Of a stretch of DNA of 64,000 nucleotides, positions 1-8,615 are shown piece after piece (positions within the stretch are counted from its first letter, which is position 1; every line of letters begins with the position of its first letter). Under the pieces are notes generated by a model. It worked only from the letters and a program-made list of their open reading frames with translations. It ran no database searches and was not told the DNA's origin. Made by a program: the position numbers and the translations under genes. This DNA comes from Epilithonimonas hominis. GTDB lineage: Bacteria; Bacteroidota; Bacteroidia; Flavobacteriales; Weeksellaceae. The stretch lies in contig NZ_RJTU01000082.1 of the NCBI RefSeq assembly GCF_003730015.1, positions 1 to 64,000 on the forward strand. Reading direction: 5' to 3'.

Positions 1-1
1 T

Positions 2-181
2 TTTGAAACTAATCCAAAGTCTCGTCTGATATTTTCAACGGACAAATGGTGCCTTGGATGCGATGATCCAATGAAAAACATTATCGGAAAAGCTATTGTA
101 ATCCACGCAGGAGTAGATGATTTTCATACGCAACCAACCGGCAATGCAGGAGGAAGAGTTGGGTGTGTGGAGATAAAATAG
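2..181 (+). CDS. sodC: Cu/Zn superoxide dismutase, C-terminal fragment
   Basis: This open frame enters from the left edge and ends at a TAG, leaving 59 residues of a protein whose start lies outside the window. It contains the typical C-terminal SodC signature: GKAIVIHAGVDDF followed by QPTGNAGGRVGC, which carries a copper-ligand histidine and the second disulphide cysteine. Enzymes of this family convert superoxide to peroxide and oxygen, usually in the periplasm. The WCLGCDDP stretch just before is also seen in flavobacterial relatives, as far as I remember. It is the only rightward gene in the first 6 kb. The signal peptide and the other metal ligands cannot be seen here. Confidence 0.82.
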   Translation, partial: FETNPKSRLIFSTDKWCLGCDDPMKNIIGKAIVIHAGVDDFHTQPTGNAGGRVGCVEIK

Positions 182-246
182 GTTTAAGATTATAGGTCAG
201 AAGTTTTAGTTTTAGATTGCTACTATCTAAAAACCTCTACTCAAAA

Positions 247-615
247 TTATATTTCAAAACTTTGGAAGGCATCAATAATATGATTGATTTCCAAAGTTTT
301 TTGTTGGTTTGGAAGCACAGAAATAATATCAAACCGCACTTCTTTATTAATATTATTTTCTTCAATAAAATAGTTGGCTGCTGATATTAATAACTTGATT
401 TTCTTTTTATTAACCGCTTCCTGCGGTTCAAGAAAAGCATCTGTATTTCTGGCTTTAACTTCGATAATGATGATTTGATTTTCCTTTTCAGCAATGATGT
501 CAATCTCCGCTTTCAGATAACGGAAATTGCGAGCGAGAATCTTATATTCTGCTTTGACTAAAAAATCAGCCGCAAGATCTTCGGCAATCTTTCCAAATTC
601 ATTATGGTCTGCCAT
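247..615 (-). CDS. YraN/UPF0102 family predicted nuclease
   Basis: The 122-residue protein has the usual length of the UPF0102 (YraN) family. It shows the PD-(D/E)XK-like nuclease pattern: E37-I-D39 and then E52-V-K54 in IIIIEVKAR. An N-terminal GKIAEDLAADFL helix is also typical. The family is predicted to bind or cleave nucleic acid, but its cellular role is not established. It lies 12 bp downstream of the LD-carboxypeptidase gene on the same strand and is probably cotranscribed with it. Assignment to the family is firm; the function is not. Confidence 0.9.
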   Translation of the reverse strand: MADHNEFGKIAEDLAADFLVKAEYKILARNFRYLKAEIDIIAEKENQIIIIEVKARNTDAFLEPQEAVNKKKIKLLISAANYFIEENNINKEVRFDIISVLPNQQKTLEINHIIDAFQSFEI

Positions 616-627
616 TTTGGACTATTA

Positions 628-1560
628 TTAATGAAACTCCATACGTACTTTTTTATCTACTTTCATTTTGACTTCTGAACCAATAATCAATGGTCTGTTG
701 TCGTAAATATGACCATTCGGGAATGCAAAAACTGTTGGAAAATCATATTTTGAAACTCGGTCAGCAATCAGTTGATATGTAAAAGAATCATAGGATTCTT
801 CGTATTCTTTATTCTCTGTTTCTTTTCCCATATTGGTCATCCCGCCAACAATTAATCCTTTGATTTTTTTGAAAACACCTGCTAATTCAAGACTCATAAT
901 CATCCGGTCCAGGGCATAAAAATTTTCACCAATATCTTCTATAAATAGGATTTTATCTTTAAAATCGAAGGAATATGGTGTCCCTAGAAGTGCATAAATC
1001 AAGGCGAGATTACCGCCCACTAAAATTCCCGAAGCCTCTCCTACTCTATTACTGGGATTCGAATTGATTTTGTATGCAAGATTTTTACCTTTCAGAATAT
1101 CAAAAATCAATTCATAGCTTTGGTCTGTAACACCAAAACTGGATGTTTTGACTGTTTGTCCGTGGATAGACGCAAACCCTTTTCTCAGTAAATAACTCTG
1201 AATAACCGTGTTATCCGAATAGCCGATATACCATTTTGGATTCTTCTTGAATTCTGTCAAATCCAAATGCTGAATGAGATGCTGACAACCGTAACCACCT
1301 CTCGAAGCCCAGACTGCAGAAATTTCTGGGTCGTTCAATGCCCAATTAACATCGTTTATTCGCTGTTTTTCTGTTCCAGCGTATGAATAACCGTTTTGGT
1401 ATTTTGAGTAGAGATTTTCGCCTAAAACTGGTTCGTAACCTTTGGATTTGATTAATCTTAAAGTTTTATCCAATTGTGGAATCTCTACAGAACCTGCTGG
1501 GGAAATAATGGCAATCTTAGAACCTTTTTTTAACGGTTTGGGGAAAGTAATGTTTTGCAT
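628..1560 (-). CDS. LD-carboxypeptidase (peptidase S66, LdcA-like)
   Basis: A 310-residue serine peptidase that removes the terminal D-alanine from murein tetrapeptides during cell-wall recycling. With the start at the ATG at 1560, the nucleophile is S115 in GYSD, followed by E208 in FIED and H284 in NGHIYDN, close to the numbering of the Pseudomonas LdcA triad (S115-E217-H285). The frame stays open for 30 more codons upstream, but that stretch has no family similarity, whereas MQNITFPKPLKKGSKIAI starts exactly at the conserved domain. No signal peptide is visible, as expected for a cytoplasmic recycling enzyme. Confidence 0.9.
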   Translation of the reverse strand: MQNITFPKPLKKGSKIAIISPAGSVEIPQLDKTLRLIKSKGYEPVLGENLYSKYQNGYSYAGTEKQRINDVNWALNDPEISAVWASRGGYGCQHLIQHLDLTEFKKNPKWYIGYSDNTVIQSYLLRKGFASIHGQTVKTSSFGVTDQSYELIFDILKGKNLAYKINSNPSNRVGEASGILVGGNLALIYALLGTPYSFDFKDKILFIEDIGENFYALDRMIMSLELAGVFKKIKGLIVGGMTNMGKETENKEYEESYDSFTYQLIADRVSKYDFPTVFAFPNGHIYDNRPLIIGSEVKMKVDKKVRMEFH

Positions 1561-1686
1561 TGTGTTGGATTTTGAATTCAGAATTTTAAAGCAAAGGTCG
1601 CGACGATTTTTTGAATTATTGAAACTATTTCGATGATTGTAACCGTGCAAAATTTTGTGTTAAAGACCTCAATTGTTTTACATCGT

Positions 1687-1776
1687 ATCTGCAGCCCGAC
1701 CTGAGCGGTTATCCTTTTTGCGAGAGGCTATGCCGAGCAAAAAGATAATAGCGGAGGGCGGAGATAGCTGCCATAA
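1687..1776. repeat. Palindromic intergenic repeat, family A copy 1
   Basis: The gap between two leftward genes holds a GC-richer island in AT-rich surroundings. It is an imperfect palindrome: GCAGCCCGACCTGAGCGG on the left and GCGGAGGGCGGAGATAGCTG on the right, with an inner stem ATCCTTTTTGC / GCAAAAAGAT. The right end (AGCGG..GCGG..ATAGCT) matches the right end of the element at 10563-10680. It contains no plausible gene. I interpret it as a REP- or MITE-like element. Confidence 0.6.
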
Positions 1777-1825
1777 AAATTAATAATTTTATTATACAAC
1801 GGAGTCCAAAGATGCCCAAAACATT

Positions 1826-2503
1826 TTATCTGATTTTTGGCTGTTGTTTCTCTGCTTTCTCCAGTTTCTCTTCGAAACTGTTGAATTTTTTGAAACTTTG
1901 CAGGAAGATAAATATGCTGAAAATCAGTAGAATAATTCCTACACCTTTTCTTATTTTGTTAGCCACACGCTGATTCAGTTTGTCATGAAACTGTTTTGCC
2001 AGGATGATTTTGAACAAATCTATGAGTAAGTACGTCCCGATAACAATGCCGATGTAAAGCACAAAATCCTGAACTTTGGGATAAGCATTCCGAACCGAAA
2101 TGACGGTTACAAGCCAAAAAAGAACCACTCCAATGTTAAGAAGGTTAAGTAAAAATCCGTTGAGATAAGTCTTCAAATAATTTTGGCTAATCAGTTTTTC
2201 TTCGCCTTCCATATGCATTTTAGTCTTGGAAATCAGCATATAAAGTGCATAGATAAAGATGAGAAATGCAGAAATCTTGTAAAATCCGGGATGCTTGTCT
2301 ATGAGGTACACCAAGTCTGCACTGGCGTAATAACTGACGATAATACAGAGAATATCTGCCGAAACTACCCCAAAATCCAGAGCCAGAGCATGTTTTGGAC
2401 CACGAGAGAAGCTGGTTTCTATCAATAGGAAAAATATAGGTCCTATAAAGACCAGGCTAAGCATTATTCCTAATCCGACAGCGTATAAAATGAGTTCGAG
2501 CAT
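1826..2503 (-). CDS. LysE/RhtB family exporter
   Basis: A 225-residue inner-membrane protein with about six hydrophobic helices. The N-terminal pattern GLGIMLSLVFIGPIFFLLIETSFSRG corresponds to the conserved LysE-family GP motif followed by a charged turn. The family exports amino acids and related small molecules. The substrate cannot be read from the sequence, and the neighbours (RNase R, LD-carboxypeptidase) give no clue. The charged C-terminal tail ends in KQQPKIR. Confidence 0.85.
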   Translation of the reverse strand: MLELILYAVGLGIMLSLVFIGPIFFLLIETSFSRGPKHALALDFGVVSADILCIIVSYYASADLVYLIDKHPGFYKISAFLIFIYALYMLISKTKMHMEGEEKLISQNYLKTYLNGFLLNLLNIGVVLFWLVTVISVRNAYPKVQDFVLYIGIVIGTYLLIDLFKIILAKQFHDKLNQRVANKIRKGVGIILLIFSIFIFLQSFKKFNSFEEKLEKAEKQQPKIR

Positions 2504-2672
2504 TCGTTTTTTAATTTCGGAACCGGCTGTAAAAATAGAGATTTAAAATTTAAGAAATCCTGATAAACTTATACTAAGTTAGATTTATCTCGCAGATTTT
2601 TGTCCACTTAACTTATTTTGGGTTAATTAAAATGTCTACAAAAATAATCTGCGAGCTTTCTAAGGATTTATT

Positions 2673-4823
2673 TTAATCAATAATTTTAAAATCGAGTTGC
2701 TTAGCAATCAAGTTAGCTTTTACTACTTTGATTTTTACTTCGTCTCCCAACTGATAGGTATTTCCTGTTCTGGACCCGACAATTGCATAATTTTTAGCAT
2801 CTAGGGAATAAGAATCGTCTACCAAATCACGGAGTTTTATCATTCCCTCTGCGCCGTTTTCCGGAATCTCTACCCAGAAACCATACTCTGCAACACCGGA
2901 AATCACACCTGTAAAAACTTCGCCAATATGCTGTTCCATAAACTTAACCTGCATATATTTGATGGAATCTCTTTCTGCATCTGCGGCCAGACGTTCCATC
3001 GCTGAACAATGTTTCGCCTTCTCTTCCACTTCTTCTTTATTAGGTGATTTTCCACCGTCTAGATAATGCTGAAGCAATCTATGTGCTATCAGATCCGGAT
3101 AACGACGGATTGGGGATGTGAAATGAGAATAATAGTCGAAGCCAAGTCCGTAATGTCCAATTGGGTCGGTAGAATACACCGCTTTACTCATACTTCGCAT
3201 TGCCAATGTTTCAATCATATTTTCTTCACCTTTTCCTTTGACATCGCTCAATAACCTGTTAAGTGATTCTGCTACTTTTTTGGTATTCGCCAAGTCCATT
3301 TTGTATCCGAAAGAAAAAACAAATTCTTGGAGTGATTTTAATTTCGCTGGATCTGGATCATCGTGAATACGATAAATGAACGTATTACCTGTCGGCTCTT
3401 TTCGTTTATTTAAAGATATAAATTCTGATACTTTTTTATTCGCCAAAAGCATAAATTCTTCAATTAAATGGTTAGAATCTTTGCTGACTTTGAAATAAAC
3501 ACCGATTGGATTGCTCTCGTCATCCAGATTAAATCTAACCTCGCTCCTATCAAAGGTAATGGCGCCGTTTCTGATGCGTTCGTTACGCATTATTTTGGCT
3601 AATTTATCCAATTGCAAAATTTCTTCTGTCAGGTCGCCTTGCTTGGTTTCGATTCTTTCCTGGGCTTCTTCATAAGTGAATCTTCTATCAGAATGAATGA
3701 CTGTTCTTCCAAACCACTCTTTATGAACTTTTGCATCCTCATCCATTTCAAAAACGGCTGAAAAGGTGAATTTATCTTCGTGCGGACGCAGTGAACAGAC
3801 ATCGTTACTTAGAACCTCTGGAAGCATCGGCACTACTCTATCTACCAAGTAAACGGAAGTCGCTCTGGCGTAAGCTTCGTCGTCTAGGATAGTTCCTGGT
3901 TTTACGTAATGAGATACGTCCGCAATGTGAACACCAATCTGCCAAAGTCCGTTTTCCAATTTCTGAATAGATAAGGCATCATCAAAATCTTTAGCATCTT
4001 TCGGGTCAATCGTAAATGTCAGAATATCACGCATATCCCAACGTTTCGCCACTTCATCAGCATTGATACTTCTATCGATTTGGTCTGCATCGTGTTCCAC
4101 TTCCGGTGGAAAATTATAAGGCAAACCATATTCGGCTAAAATAGAATGAATCTCGGTTTCATGTTCGCCAGGTGCGCCTAAAACGGTAATTATTTCTCCT
4201 TCGGGATTCTTGCTTCCTGGTCGCCATTCGCACATTTTGGCGATGACTTTGTCACCATCTTCTGCGCCATTGAAATGATTTTTGGAAATGAAAATATCGG
4301 TATTCAATTTCTTCTTATCCAAAACCACAAAACCAAAATCTTTGTCTGCAATTTTCTGAAATGTTCCGACAAAAACCTCTTTTGCTCGTTCCAAAACTTC
4401 TACTACAGAACCTTCCAGCTTTTTACCTTTGAAATTGTAAGTTACAATCAGGACTTTATCGCCTTGTAGAGCGTCTTTTACATTTTTCTGATGTACGAAA
4501 ATATCATCATTGATTCCTTCAACTTTTACATAAGCATTTCCGGATTGGTTGAAATCGATAACACCTGTCAAAGTACCTTCTATATTGAGATTGACAATAT
4601 ATTTTCCTTTCTCGGTTTCTTTGATTTTCTGAGTTGCCAAAAGTCTATGAAGTGCCTGAATCACAAGCTCTCTTTGTCTTGGATTTTTATAATCTATACC
4701 TTCCGCAATCTGTTTGTAATTGTAGATTTTGGAAGTTTTCTGATTCATAAAACGCAGAATTTTTCTTCCAATATCCTGAAGTTTCTGTTCGTTTTTATGA
4801 GATGTATGTTTTTTGTTTTTCAT
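2673..4823 (-). CDS. rnr: Ribonuclease R
   Basis: A 716-residue processive 3'-5' exoribonuclease for structured RNA. The N-terminal part (about 20-80) looks like the RNase R winged helix, followed by cold-shock domains. The RNB catalytic centre contains D273, D279, D281 and D282 in the TIDPKDAKDFDDAL segment, all conserved in RNase II/R. An S1 domain fills the last 80 residues (GEVFTGVISGVAEYGFWVEI). It is somewhat shorter than the E. coli enzyme (813) because the basic C-terminal tail is missing, as is usual in Bacteroidota. It is encoded downstream of rpiB on the same strand, but a terminator hairpin lies between them. Confidence 0.96.
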   Translation of the reverse strand: MKNKKHTSHKNEQKLQDIGRKILRFMNQKTSKIYNYKQIAEGIDYKNPRQRELVIQALHRLLATQKIKETEKGKYIVNLNIEGTLTGVIDFNQSGNAYVKVEGINDDIFVHQKNVKDALQGDKVLIVTYNFKGKKLEGSVVEVLERAKEVFVGTFQKIADKDFGFVVLDKKKLNTDIFISKNHFNGAEDGDKVIAKMCEWRPGSKNPEGEIITVLGAPGEHETEIHSILAEYGLPYNFPPEVEHDADQIDRSINADEVAKRWDMRDILTFTIDPKDAKDFDDALSIQKLENGLWQIGVHIADVSHYVKPGTILDDEAYARATSVYLVDRVVPMLPEVLSNDVCSLRPHEDKFTFSAVFEMDEDAKVHKEWFGRTVIHSDRRFTYEEAQERIETKQGDLTEEILQLDKLAKIMRNERIRNGAITFDRSEVRFNLDDESNPIGVYFKVSKDSNHLIEEFMLLANKKVSEFISLNKRKEPTGNTFIYRIHDDPDPAKLKSLQEFVFSFGYKMDLANTKKVAESLNRLLSDVKGKGEENMIETLAMRSMSKAVYSTDPIGHYGLGFDYYSHFTSPIRRYPDLIAHRLLQHYLDGGKSPNKEEVEEKAKHCSAMERLAADAERDSIKYMQVKFMEQHIGEVFTGVISGVAEYGFWVEIPENGAEGMIKLRDLVDDSYSLDAKNYAIVGSRTGNTYQLGDEVKIKVVKANLIAKQLDFKIID

Positions 4824-5010
4824 TTTTTCTAAGTATAATGCAACTTCATTTTATCAAACAACAAAAATAATCCCACAATCGGACTAATTTTGTTTAATAA
4901 AGATAAAGTAAAATAGGGGAGTTTTGGAAACCTTTGTATTAATTTTATGGTTTCGTGAGAAAGAACTTTCTCTGTGAAATGCATTGCAAAGATATAACTT
5001 TTAAAATAAA

Positions 5011-5036
5011 GCCTGAAGTGAGATCACTTCAGGGCT
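5011..5036. terminator. Terminator downstream of rpiB
   Basis: GCCTGAAGTGA and TCACTTCAGGGC form an 11-bp stem with one bulged base. In the leftward direction the stem is followed by TTTATTTTAAAA, so it probably ends rpiB transcripts before rnr. The opposite side also has a short T run. Confidence 0.75.
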
Positions 5037-5045
5037 TTTATTGTT

Positions 5046-5477
5046 TTAGCAAAATGCTATTTTATCTACTCTGTTCTGGTGTCTGCCACCTTCGAAATCT
5101 GTGGTCAGAAACTTATCTACAATTTCTATAGCCAATTCTTTTGAAATAAATCTCGCTGGAATAGAAATCATATTCGCATCGTTGTGTTGTCTTGCCAATG
5201 CTGCAATTCCCGGCATCCAGCAAAGTGCACAACGTATTTTCTGATGTTTGTTGGCTGTGATTTGTACGCCATTTCCGCTTCCACAAATCAAGATTCCTAA
5301 TTCGTTTTCTCCGTTTTCTATAGAAGTTGCTGCAGGATGTACAAAATCTGGGTAATCTACAGAATCAGTAGAGTAGGTTCCAAAATCCTGAACTTCATAC
5401 TTACCTTCGAGGTATTTTTTTATTAATTCTTTGTATTCAAAACCAGCGTGGTCTGCGGCTATTGCTATCTTTTTCAT
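5046..5477 (-). CDS. rpiB: Ribose-5-phosphate isomerase B
   Basis: A 143-residue RpiB/LacA-LacB family enzyme interconverting ribose 5-phosphate and ribulose 5-phosphate in the pentose phosphate pathway. The start IAIAADHAGFEYKELIKKYL and the active-site segment GILICGSGNGVQITANK, with its catalytic cysteine, are standard, and the length is normal. The gene begins at the left border of the AT-rich gene-free region at 5478-6298 and reads away from it. Confidence 0.95.
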   Translation of the reverse strand: MKKIAIAADHAGFEYKELIKKYLEGKYEVQDFGTYSTDSVDYPDFVHPAATSIENGENELGILICGSGNGVQITANKHQKIRCALCWMPGIAALARQHNDANMISIPARFISKELAIEIVDKFLTTDFEGGRHQNRVDKIAFC

Positions 5478-5739
5478 TTTTATTTACTTATTATTTTTAA
5501 AGGTAAAATGGAATAGCTGGTCTGCTATTTCATTGCTATTTTATATTATTCTTTTATTTCAGTATAAAATTACTACATATTTTGTAATTGTTGGCATAGT
5601 ATTTTAATACAATTATCAAAAATAATTCAAATTAGTTATCTAAACATCAACGATGTAAAATTAATAATGATAATTAAATAAACAAAATTTATAATCATTA
5701 ATAACAAGATAATAGATTGTTAGAAATTGTTAGAAAACC

Positions 5740-5748
5740 TGTGGATAA
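5740..5748 (-). promoter_or_regulatory. DnaA box (perfect consensus)
   Basis: TGTGGATAA is the reverse complement of the TTATCCACA consensus and lies in the AT-rich region. Confidence 0.55.
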
Positions 5749-5896
5749 CTTCTGTCAAATATTTCTTTTAGTTTTTAAACAAATTTTGTAATGAAAACTA
5801 CCAACTAATTTTTTAACAAAATTTTTAGAAAACTTTTATTGGAGATTCCCTTCATTTATCCGCAAGATGGTTTTGAAGAATGAGTTGATTTTATAT

Positions 5897-5916
5897 TTAT
5901 CAACAATTGTTGATAA
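5897..5916. promoter_or_regulatory. 20-bp palindrome of two DnaA-box variants
   Basis: The sequence is a perfect inverted repeat of TTATCAACAA. Each half contains TTATCAACA, one base from the DnaA-box consensus. A binding role is inferred. Confidence 0.45.
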
Positions 5917-6298
5917 CATCAATAATTTATTGATTTAAAGAACCTTAATAATGTTAAAAAAATCTTAATTAATCTACATTTCTTGTGATAAAATATTCAA
6001 GATTTATTTATCCGCATACTCTCGCCTACAACAATATACTACAATCTTATTTTTTTATAAAAAGAAAAAGAAAGTTGTTTATGAATGTAAAATGACTTTG
6101 TGGATTTTTTTTGAGAATAAAATTTCCGAAAGGAGGGAATAAGTTTTAAATTTGTGAAACAAAGAGAGGAGCACTTTTGAATCCCTATTTAAAAACCTTA
6201 AATTAAAATTTAATGAAATCGCTGTAATTCGGAAACAAATAGATTATTAAAAATGAAGCGATTGCATATTACAATTAAAAAACAATATAAATTTAAAT

Positions 6299-7489
6299 AT
6301 GAAAACAATAAAAGATTTCGATTTCAAAAATAAGAAAGCTTTGGTGAGAGTTGATTTCAACGTGCCTCAGGATGAGAATCTTAATGTGACCGATAATACA
6401 AGAATCGTTGCTGTAAAACCTACAGTTGATAAAATCTTGGCTGACGGGGGTTCTGTTATATTAATGACGCACCTCGGTAGACCAAAAGGAGAAGTGAATG
6501 ATAAATATTCTCTTAAACACATTTTAAGCGAGGTTTCTAAAGTTCTTGGGCAAGAAGTTAAGTTTGTTGAAGAATCAATAGGGGAGAAGGGGGAACAAGC
6601 TGCTGCTGAACTTCAGCCAGGAGAAATCTTATTATTAGAAAATCTACGTTTTCATAATGAAGAAGAAAAAGGTGATGAATCTTTTGCTGAGCAACTTTCA
6701 AAATTAGGAGATGCTTATGTTAATGATGCATTTGGAACTGCACATAGAGCACACGCTTCTACAGCGGTAATTGCTCAATTCTTTCCTTCTACTAAATTTT
6801 TCGGTTTACTAATGGAAAAAGAACTTGTAGCGATTGATAAAGTTCTAAAATCTGGTGAAAAGCCTGTAACTGCGATACTTGGAGGTTCTAAAGTTTCTAC
6901 TAAAATCACGATTATAGAAAATATCCTTCCTGTTGTTGACAATTTAATTATTGGAGGAGGAATGTCGTTTACATTTATTAAAGCTCTTGGTGGTAAAATA
7001 GGCAAATCAATTGTAGAGGATGATAAATTATCTTTAGCTTTAGAAATTTTACAAAAAGCTAAGCAACATAATGTAGAAGTATATCTTCCAACAGATGTAA
7101 TTATTGCTGATGATTTCAATAATGAAGCCAATAGACAAGAATGCAGGATAATGGAAATTCCTGAAGATTGGCAAGGTTTGGATGCAGGTATGAAATCAAG
7201 AGAAATTTTCAATGACGTTTTGCTCAATTCTAAAACCATTCTTTGGAATGGTCCAATTGGTGTTTTCGAAATGTCAAATTTTGCTGCTGGAACTATAGCT
7301 TTAGGTGATAGTATTGCAGAAGCGACTAAATTAGGAGCCTTCTCATTAGTTGGAGGAGGAGACAGTGTTGCTTTCGTAAAACAATTTGGTTATTCTGATA
7401 AAGTAAGTTATGTTTCAACTGGGGGAGGAGCAATGTTGGAAAGTTTGGAAGGCTTAGAACTTCCAGGAGTTGCTGCAATTAACAAATAG
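6299..7489 (+). CDS. pgk: Phosphoglycerate kinase
   Basis: A 396-residue glycolytic enzyme transferring phosphate from 1,3-bisphosphoglycerate to ADP. It shows the N-terminal RVDFNVPQ substrate-binding motif, the [10 protein letters not shown] loop, GGSKVSTKI with its conserved lysine, and the C-terminal nucleotide loop [15 protein letters not shown]. The length is typical. The gene stands alone on the right side of the AT-rich region and ends at a clear terminator. The only promoter-like element I see is TAAATTTG at 6147-6154, about 145 bp upstream. Confidence 0.97.
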   Translation: MKTIKDFDFKNKKALVRVDFNVPQDENLNVTDNTRIVAVKPTVDKILADGGSVILMTHLGRPKGEVNDKYSLKHILSEVSKVLGQEVKFVEESIGEKGEQAAAELQPGEILLLENLRFHNEEEKGDESFAEQLSKLGDAYVNDAFGTAHRAHASTAVIAQFFPSTKFFGLLMEKELVAIDKVLKSGEKPVTAILGGSKVSTKITIIENILPVVDNLIIGGGMSFTFIKALGGKIGKSIVEDDKLSLALEILQKAKQHNVEVYLPTDVIIADDFNNEANRQECRIMEIPEDWQGLDAGMKSREIFNDVLLNSKTILWNGPIGVFEMSNFAAGTIALGDSIAEATKLGAFSLVGGGDSVAFVKQFGYSDKVSYVSTGGGAMLESLEGLELPGVAAINK

Positions 7490-7519
7490 AAATTTACTTT
7501 TCCATATAAAAATAAAAAT

Positions 7520-7545
7520 CGACAAAAATATTGTCGGTTTTTATT
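7520..7545 (+). terminator. Terminator of pgk
   Basis: CGACAA and TTGTCG arms separated by five bases are followed by GTTTTTATTTT, 30 bp after the pgk stop codon. Confidence 0.7.
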
Positions 7546-7711
7546 TTGCTTATATTTGACTAAGTTTCAAATAAAAATTTTTAAACGATTCTCAGCCACT
7601 TTAATTAAACATCAAAAATAACTGAGATTGTCTAATTTTTGTAATTATTAACAAATTTTGAACAAAATTGGCCGAAAATTGACCGTCATTAATATATCAA
7701 AAATCGATTTT

Positions 7712-8533
7712 CTATTTTTTTTCGATAATATATATCAAACTTGAAAATTCGTTCGAAAAAAGTGCTTTTACGTTGGAAATCGTTCCATGAAAGATTGATT
7801 TTAACCAAAAAAGTGGTGATTTCTTATATTTTTCACTCAACATCGAGATATAAAATGAGTCGAGTAGGAGAGGTTTGATTTTTCTTAATTTCCAATTTGG
7901 ATTTTTTGAAATCAGATTTTCCATTCCATTTTTTGAAAAATGATAGATGTGTCTTGGGACATCATAAGCTGCCCAATATTCTTTATAATGTCTCGCGTCG
8001 TAAGAAGTTGGATTTGGAACAGCAATAATTAATAATCCTTTTTCATTTAATTTCTGGTGAAAAGCTTTTAATATCTCATTTTGATTTTCGATATGCTCGA
8101 AAACATGCCAAAGCGTAATTGCATCTAAACTCTGATTTTCAATTGAGTTTAAATCATCAATAATTTTTGCCTTTTGAGATTTATTGATTGCTGCATTTCT
8201 AGCATCGGAATTTGGTTCAAACCCAAAAGTCTGGAAATCATTTTCAATATATTTTACAAATTCTCCAGCGCCGCATCCATAATCTAAAACCTTAGCGTCT
8301 TTTTTAATTCTGTCCACCAGGATATTTTTCTTGTATTTAAGATTAAAAGACTGAAGAAATTTATATAGCTTTTCTTTCAAACTTCCCGAATCCTGATGAT
8401 GTGAAATATAATCTTCACTTTCATAATATCTTGAAATATTAGATGGAATAGGAGAGGTTTTGAAAACACCTTTTGTTTCCGTTTCTACAATTTCAAATTC
8501 TTCTTGTGTAAGAAAAAGGTCTTTAATTTTCAT
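7712..8533 (-). CDS. Class I SAM-dependent methyltransferase
   Basis: A 273-residue protein with the S-adenosylmethionine-binding motif VLDYGCGAGEF at residues 82-92 and the later ITLWHVFEHI segment, both typical of the Methyltransf_23 type. The C-terminal third (YFSK/NWKLRKIKPLLLDS region) resembles methyltransferases found near envelope or polysaccharide genes, but the substrate is unknown. It lies just left of a parS-like site and is separated from mnmG by 82 bp on the same strand. Confidence 0.82.
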   Translation of the reverse strand: MKIKDLFLTQEEFEIVETETKGVFKTSPIPSNISRYYESEDYISHHQDSGSLKEKLYKFLQSFNLKYKKNILVDRIKKDAKVLDYGCGAGEFVKYIENDFQTFGFEPNSDARNAAINKSQKAKIIDDLNSIENQSLDAITLWHVFEHIENQNEILKAFHQKLNEKGLLIIAVPNPTSYDARHYKEYWAAYDVPRHIYHFSKNGMENLISKNPNWKLRKIKPLLLDSFYISMLSEKYKKSPLFWLKSIFHGTISNVKALFSNEFSSLIYIIEKK

Positions 8534-8590
8534 TCTTAATAAAAGTTTTTAAACAAAAATAACAATGAAAAATGACATTGTTCTTTGGAA

Positions 8591-8606
8591 TGTTTCACGT
8601 GGAACA
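8591..8606. promoter_or_regulatory. parS-like site, left of mnmG
   Basis: Read leftward, the 16-mer is TGTTCCACGTGAAACA, an exact match to the TGTTNCACGTGAAACA ParB-binding consensus known from Bacillus and other phyla. It lies between the mnmG stop codon and the methyltransferase gene. Confidence 0.75.
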
Positions 8607-8615
8607 TTAATAGTT

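Larger units (their letters stand above)
5478..6298. other. Candidate chromosomal replication origin (oriC)
   Basis: This 821-bp stretch has no credible gene and is extremely AT-rich. It holds a perfect DnaA box, TGTGGATAA, at 5740-5748; two near-boxes TTATCCGCA at 5856-5864 and 6008-6016; and a perfect 20-bp palindrome ttatcaacaattgttgataa at 5897-5916, which is two inverted TTATCAACA box variants. Long A/T runs between them could serve as an unwinding element. Five consecutive genes to its left read leftward and pgk reads rightward. mnmG, often near bacterial origins, lies 2.3 kb away with parS-like sites. A TAAATTTG promoter-like element at 6147-6154 may drive pgk. The origin call is inference. 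Confidence 0.5.

Noticed and set aside
6130-6180. AAGGAGGG, a strong Shine-Dalgarno-like sequence, in the gene-free region
   Set aside because: No start codon with a meaningful reading frame follows at a proper distance, and Bacteroidota seldom use this signal.
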